Shown here piece after piece: positions 57,265 to 64,000 of a stretch of 64,000 nucleotides of DNA. Each line of letters starts with the position of its first letter. The stretch's first letter is position 1. The translations under genes and the position numbers were made by a program. The notes under the pieces were generated by a model. The model saw nothing but the letters and a program-made list of their open reading frames with translations. It did no database searches and was not told where the DNA came from. Source of the stretch: Pseudomonas sp. WJP1 (GTDB lineage Bacteria; Pseudomonadota; Gammaproteobacteria; Pseudomonadales; Pseudomonadaceae); NCBI RefSeq assembly GCF_028471945.1, contig NZ_CP110128.1, positions 6,289,001 to 6,353,000 on the forward strand. Direction: 5' to 3'.

Positions 57265-58257
57265 CTATCGGGTTACTACACTCGGCATCACCCCAAACCG
57301 CGCCCGATAATCACTCGGCGCCAGCCCGGTAATCTTCTTGAATGTCGAACGAAACGCCCCGGGATCCTGATATCCAACGGTCCAGGCGATGTGATCGATG
57401 GTGCCATTGGTAAATTCGAGCATTTCCCGGGCCTTACCAACTCGCAGGTGCTGGCAATACTCCGTGGGCTTGAGCCCGGTTGCCGCACGGAATCGGCGCA
57501 GGAACGTTCGCTCTTCCAGCCCTGCCCGCTCAGCCATCGCCGTCAGCGAGACATCGGTGGCGCCAGTGCTTTGCAGCCAGTGTTGAACCTTGAGAATCGC
57601 CGCATCGCCATGGTTGAGAATCGGCGCGAAATTGCTGCCGCATTCACTGGCGCTGTCGCTGTGTTCCACCACCAGAAAACGTGCGGTTCCGGTGGCAATG
57701 CTCGGCCCCAACAGACGATCCACCAGGCGCAGGCCCAATTCAGACCACGCCATCAGGCCGGCTGTGGTAATCAGGTCACCGTCATCGACGATGGGCGTAT
57801 CGGCTTTTAGGTTGATCGCCGGGTAGCGCTCGGCGAAGGTTTTGGCGGAAGTCCAGTGAGTGGTGGCGCTGCGCCCGTCGAGCAATCCACTTTCAGCCAA
57901 TAGCAACGAACCCACGCAAACACCGCCCAGGGTCGCGCCATTGGCATGTTGCTGGCGAAGCCAGCGCAGCAGCGCCTGCGGCGCCTGGGCTTCGCTGAAC
58001 CCGGCAATCGACGGTGGAATCAACACCGCCACCAATGCGCCGTCCGCAGCGGGGTGGCTGTCATAGACACGAACGGGTGCCTGCTCGCCGTCGACCTGCC
58101 AATGGCTGATCCGCAACAAAGGCAATCGCGCGGCCTGATGCTCGGCGGCGATGCGGTTGGCCACCCCGAACAGATCCGTCAACCCATGCACCGCCGCCAT
58201 CTGCGCGCCGGGATAGATCAACACGCCCAGCTCGACGATTGCCCTTTGTGCATCCAT
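57265..58257 (-). CDS. GlxA-family AraC-type regulator (DJ-1/PfpI head)
   Basis: The start is ATG 58257, behind GAGGGGGGA. The protein has 330 residues. Residues about 10-180 form the DJ-1/PfpI-like domain (G-V-L-I-Y-P-G-A-Q, G-G-V-C-V-G-S-L-L-L-A). The last 100 residues form an AraC helix-turn-helix pair (E-R-A-G-L-E-E-R-T-F-L-R-R-F and H-I-A-W-T-V-G-Y-Q-D-P-G-A-F-R-S-T-F). Such regulators often control catabolic genes next door. The divergent isochorismatase-type hydrolase gene is the obvious candidate target. Confidence 0.9.
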   Translation of the reverse strand: MDAQRAIVELGVLIYPGAQMAAVHGLTDLFGVANRIAAEHQAARLPLLRISHWQVDGEQAPVRVYDSHPAADGALVAVLIPPSIAGFSEAQAPQALLRWLRQQHANGATLGGVCVGSLLLAESGLLDGRSATTHWTSAKTFAERYPAINLKADTPIVDDGDLITTAGLMAWSELGLRLVDRLLGPSIATGTARFLVVEHSDSASECGSNFAPILNHGDAAILKVQHWLQSTGATDVSLTAMAERAGLEERTFLRRFRAATGLKPTEYCQHLRVGKAREMLEFTNGTIDHIAWTVGYQDPGAFRSTFKKITGLAPSDYRARFGVMPSVVTR

Positions 58258-58359
58258 TGTCAGTTTTCCCCCCTCTATTGTCGGTGCGGCCAATCCCTGG
58301 ACGGTCTGCCAGGGTCAATACTTCATCCCACATTCAAACCGCACTTCGAGGAAACAGTC

Positions 58360-58911
58360 ATGGCCAAGCAAGCACTCATCGTAGTCGATATCCAAAAAGA
58401 CTACTTCCCCCAAGGCAAGTGGCCATTGGCCGGTGCCGATGCCGCCGCGGACAACGCCGTTCGTCTTCTCAAGGCCTTTCGTGACGCCGGTGATTCGGTG
58501 GTGCACATCCGCCACGAATTCACCTCCGCTGAAGCACCGTTTTTCACCCCGGGGTCCGACGGCGCGAAGCTGCACCCGAAAGTCCTCAACCAGGGCAATG
58601 AGCCGGTGGTGCTCAAGCACTTCGTCAACTCGTTCCGTGAAACCGAACTGCAGTCCATTCTCGACGAGCAGGGCATCAAGGAACTTGTGGTGGTCGGCAG
58701 CATGAGCCACATGTGTGTCGACGGCATCACCCGCGCTGCCAATGACCTGGGCTACAGCGTCACGGTGATCCATGATGCCTGTGCCTCCCGTGACCTGGAG
58801 TTCAACGGCCTCACCGTTCCGGCGGCCCATGTGCATGCCGCGTTCATGTCGGCATTGGGTTTTGCCTACGCCAAGGTGGTGTCCACTGACGAGTTTCTCG
58901 CGGCCAACTGA
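58360..58911 (+). CDS. Isochorismatase-family cysteine hydrolase
   Basis: The start is ATG 58360 (GAGGAAACAGTC upstream). The 183-residue protein has Asp10 in V-V-D-I-Q-K-D-Y, Lys in H-P-K-V-L or nearby, and the catalytic Cys in S-M-S-H-M-C-V-D-G-I. This fits nicotinamidase/isochorismatase-like amidases. The substrate is unknown. It is divergently transcribed from the GlxA-type regulator with a 102-base gap, and an intrinsic terminator follows. Confidence 0.9.
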   Translation: MAKQALIVVDIQKDYFPQGKWPLAGADAAADNAVRLLKAFRDAGDSVVHIRHEFTSAEAPFFTPGSDGAKLHPKVLNQGNEPVVLKHFVNSFRETELQSILDEQGIKELVVVGSMSHMCVDGITRAANDLGYSVTVIHDACASRDLEFNGLTVPAAHVHAAFMSALGFAYAKVVSTDEFLAAN

Positions 58912-58928
58912 TTAAACCCCGGAAACGC

Positions 58929-58964
58929 AAAAGGCCCGTAGCGACTGATCGTTACGGGCCTTTT
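58929..58964. terminator. Bidirectional rho-independent terminator
   Basis: AAAAGGCCCGTA and TACGGGCCTTTT form a 12-bp stem with A and T tracts on both sides. It ends both the isochorismatase-type gene and the convergent ssb gene. Confidence 0.92.
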
Positions 58965-58992
58965 CATTTATGCCGTTCGGGAAAGCAAATGC

Positions 58993-59511
58993 TTAGAACG
59001 GAATATCGTCATCGAAGCTGTCGAAGTCCGGAGCGGGCTGCGGAGCGGCCTGCTGAGGAGCCGGGCGCGACTGTTGCGGTGCCGACTGCTGTGGACGCGG
59101 AGCCTGCTGGCGCGGAGCGGATTGCTGGTAGTTACCGCCGCCCTGGCCTTGCTGGTCACCCTGTTGTGGACGACCGCCCAGCAGTTGCATGGTGCCTTGC
59201 ATGTCGACCACGATTTCAGTGGTGTAACGCTTGATACCGTCTTTTTCCCACTCGCGGGTCTGCAGCTTGCCTTCGATGTAGACCTGCGAACCTTTACGCA
59301 GGTACTCGCCTGCGATCTCTGCAACTTTGCCGAACATCGACACACGGTGCCATTCGGTTTTTTCGACTTTCTGACCGGTTTGCTTGTCGGTCCACTGTTC
59401 GCTGGTTGCCAGACTCAGGTTGGTCACGGCGTTGCCATTCGGCAGGTAACGAACTTCAGGATCCTGGCCGCAAGTGCCGACCAATATGACTTTGTTAACC
59501 CCACGGGCCAT
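58993..59511 (-). CDS. ssb: Single-stranded DNA-binding protein
   Basis: The 172-residue protein begins [12 protein letters not shown] with an OB fold to about residue 110. It has a Gln/Pro-rich low-complexity linker and the acidic tip [11 protein letters not shown] that docks repair and replication proteins. It lies 9 bases behind the MFS gene, in the usual Pseudomonas ssb-MFS/uvrA arrangement. Confidence 0.97.
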   Translation of the reverse strand: MARGVNKVILVGTCGQDPEVRYLPNGNAVTNLSLATSEQWTDKQTGQKVEKTEWHRVSMFGKVAEIAGEYLRKGSQVYIEGKLQTREWEKDGIKRYTTEIVVDMQGTMQLLGGRPQQGDQQGQGGGNYQQSAPRQQAPRPQQSAPQQSRPAPQQAAPQPAPDFDSFDDDIPF

Positions 59512-59520
59512 TACGTTCTC

Positions 59521-60918
59521 CTAGGCTACGCACGCTGCCCCGGCCGGGTTGTTCACCAGGCTTTCAAGGGTGGTGCGATCCAATAGTTCGGTGTCCAATT
59601 TGATGTAAATCGCCGCTTCGTCTGCGACTATCACTGCATCTGTTACCCCTACGACGGCCTTCAGGCGCTCGACCAGGCCCGCTTCGCGGATCGCTTCGGG
59701 CGACAATGGCAAGCGCAGGCTTGTCACGTAGGGAGGTTCACGCATGGTAACAGCAAAGGCCAGCCAGAGGGCAGCCAGACCGGCGCATCCAAGGAACACA
59801 ACCGACAGACCGCCATGCTGGAACAGCCAGCCACCGAGTATGCCGCCCAGTGCCGACCCGAGGAATTGACTGGTGGAGTAGACCCCCATCGCCGTGCCCT
59901 TGCCGCCCGCCGGTGAAACCTTGCTGATCAGCGACGGCAACGAAGCTTCCAGCAGATTGAAGGCGGTGAAAAACACCACGGTACCAATCACCAGAGCCCG
60001 CAAGCTGTCGCCGAACTGCCAGAAGAATAGCTCAGTGAGCATCAGCGTCACGACGGCGCCGAGCAAAACTCGTTTCATTTTGCGTCTCTTCTCGCCGTAG
60101 ATGATGAACGGGATCATGGCGAAGAAGGAAATCAGCAGCGCGGTCAGGTACACCCACCAATGCTGCTCCTTGGGCAGCCCGGCTTTTTCGACCAGCGCCA
60201 GCGGCAGGGCAACGAAGCTCGACATCAGCATTGCGTGCAACACAAAGATACCAAGATCCAGGCGCAGCAGGTCCGGGTGCTTGAGCGTCGGGATCAGCGC
60301 CTGGCGGGCGACGCCGGATTCGCGGTGCTGCAGCGGCCCCGTGGAGCGCGGCACCATGAACATCACAATCAAGATGCCGACCAGCGCCATGCCACCCGTG
60401 GCGAGGAACAACCCGGAAAGCCCGAAAGCACGGGTCAGCAACGGCCCTACTACCATGGCGATAGCAAACGACAGGCCGATCGTCATGCCGATCATGGCCA
60501 TGGCCTTGGTCCTGTGCTGCTCGCGGGTCAGGTCCGAGAGCAATGCCATCACCGCCGCGGAAATCGCCCCGGCACCTTGCAGGATCCGCCCGGCGATCAC
60601 CCCCCAGATCGAGTCGGCGTTGGCCGCCAGGACGCTGCCGAGGGCGAAGACGATCAGCCCCAGGTAAATCACCGGACGGCGGCCGATGCGGTCGGAAATG
60701 AAACCGAAGGGAATCTGGAAAATCGCCTGGGTCAGGCCGTAAGCGCCAATCGCCAGCCCGATCAGGGCCGGGGTCGCTCCTGCCAGGTCCATGCCATAGG
60801 TCGCCAGGACCGGCAACACCATGAACATGCCAAGCATACGGAAGGCGAACACCAGGGCCAGACCGCTTGCCGCGCGGGTCTCGCTGCCACTCATGCGCTC
60901 GCTGTGGGGATCGTGCAT
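59521..60918 (-). CDS. YajR-like MFS transporter with C-terminal ferredoxin-like domain
   Basis: The 465-residue protein has 12 membrane helices (G-L-A-L-V-F-A-F-R-M-L-G-M-F-M-V-L-P-V-L opens, with D-R-I-G-R-R-P in the A-motif). A soluble tail of about 70 residues (from about 395) has the beta-alpha-beta look of the YAM domain of E. coli YajR (V-K-A/V-V-G-V-T-D-A-V-I-V-A-D-E-A-A-I-Y-I-K). Substrate unknown. It is conserved between ssb and uvrA in Pseudomonas. Confidence 0.88.
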   Translation of the reverse strand: MHDPHSERMSGSETRAASGLALVFAFRMLGMFMVLPVLATYGMDLAGATPALIGLAIGAYGLTQAIFQIPFGFISDRIGRRPVIYLGLIVFALGSVLAANADSIWGVIAGRILQGAGAISAAVMALLSDLTREQHRTKAMAMIGMTIGLSFAIAMVVGPLLTRAFGLSGLFLATGGMALVGILIVMFMVPRSTGPLQHRESGVARQALIPTLKHPDLLRLDLGIFVLHAMLMSSFVALPLALVEKAGLPKEQHWWVYLTALLISFFAMIPFIIYGEKRRKMKRVLLGAVVTLMLTELFFWQFGDSLRALVIGTVVFFTAFNLLEASLPSLISKVSPAGGKGTAMGVYSTSQFLGSALGGILGGWLFQHGGLSVVFLGCAGLAALWLAFAVTMREPPYVTSLRLPLSPEAIREAGLVERLKAVVGVTDAVIVADEAAIYIKLDTELLDRTTLESLVNNPAGAACVA

Positions 60919-61109
60919 GGAAAAACCTCATGTGAACCGGCGGCGATTCTACCAGTCCCATCGATTGGCAGGGTATATCGCGACGCTTTGCCGCGTGTAG
61001 ATGACAGAGCTTTCATGTAAGGCAGCCATTGCAACATTCGATAGTGTGCATCCATCCAGTATTTGGCCGTATACTCCTACGTTTTCGACGCCCGCCGAGC
61101 GAGGCCACC

Positions 61110-63944
<2,835 letters not shown>

Positions 63945-63957
63945 TCGGGGCCCCACG

Positions 63958-63997
63958 AAAAAGCCCCTGTCACTTCATCAGTGACAGGGGCTTTTTT
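63958..63997 (+). terminator. Rho-independent terminator behind uvrA
   Basis: AAAAAGCCCCTGTCAC, a 7-base loop and GTGACAGGGGCTTTTTT form a long stem with T run. Confidence 0.95.
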
Positions 63998-64000
63998 GTA

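Noticed and set aside
60919-61109. LexA box before uvrA
   Set aside because: No CTGT-N8-ACAG site was found; only a CAGTATTTGGCCGTATACT stretch that does not match.

Overview
The window is about 64 kb of GC-rich gammaproteobacterial chromosome, almost certainly from the Pseudomonas fluorescens group. Gene orders such as nrdR-ribD-ribC-ribBA-ribH-nusB-thiL-pgpA, xseB-ispA-dxs and ssb/MFS/uvrA fit this. So do the many intergenic REP sequences of the type GTGGGAGCGGGCTTGCCCGC, most of them arranged as inverted pairs (REPINs).

Region 1 (1-about 6.8 kb) is the right-hand part of an integrative element. It carries an McrBC restriction system (mcrB cut by the window edge), a decayed DNA methylase fragment, a small ribbon-helix-helix-like gene and iteron-like repeats. 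A translationally coupled four-gene replication operon follows (AlpA-like regulator, truncated primase N-terminus, a 52-residue membrane-type protein, and a zinc-finger/RepA-like ATPase). Next are an unknown 165-residue gene and a P4-type tyrosine integrase. The left end lies outside the window.

Region 2 (6.9-17.1 kb) is one compact minus-strand operon equivalent to E. coli yfaPQSTA, with a second yfaP copy at its front end. It encodes a thioester-less alpha-2-macroglobulin, a composite YfaQ with penicillin-binding-like, SpoIID-like and HEYLH signatures, and an NlpC/P60-like YfaT. Together they look like an envelope or peptidoglycan-associated module.

Region 3 (17.2-18.5 kb) is a Fic protein gene preceded by four copies of a TGAGCCGA half-site forming two inverted repeats, very probably an autoregulatory operator.

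Region 4 (18.5-34.8 kb) is core metabolism: xseB-ispA-dxs, btuB with a BtuF-like binding protein, ribA, the riboflavin/nusB/thiL/pgpA cluster, nrdR, a lipoprotein, a methyltransferase and YbbN/CnoX.

Region 5 (34.8-39.5 kb) holds a four-gene His-rich protein/ABC transporter/DUF3299 cluster that looks Zur-controlled, and an ompW gene with a candidate ANR site.

Region 6 (39.5-40.8 kb) is a decayed group II intron split by an AT-rich orphan gene.

Region 7 (40.8-64 kb) contains two sugar-nucleotide-type SDR genes, lhr, an MscS channel, an MFS exporter, DUF72-ybhP-clsB-ybhN, an alpha/beta hydrolase with DUF3182, a GlxA-type regulator divergent from an isochorismatase-type hydrolase, ssb, a YajR-like MFS gene and uvrA.

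No tRNA, rRNA, CRISPR array, FMN riboswitch or cobalamin riboswitch was recognised. All family assignments are from reading the sequence and from memory; no database search was run.
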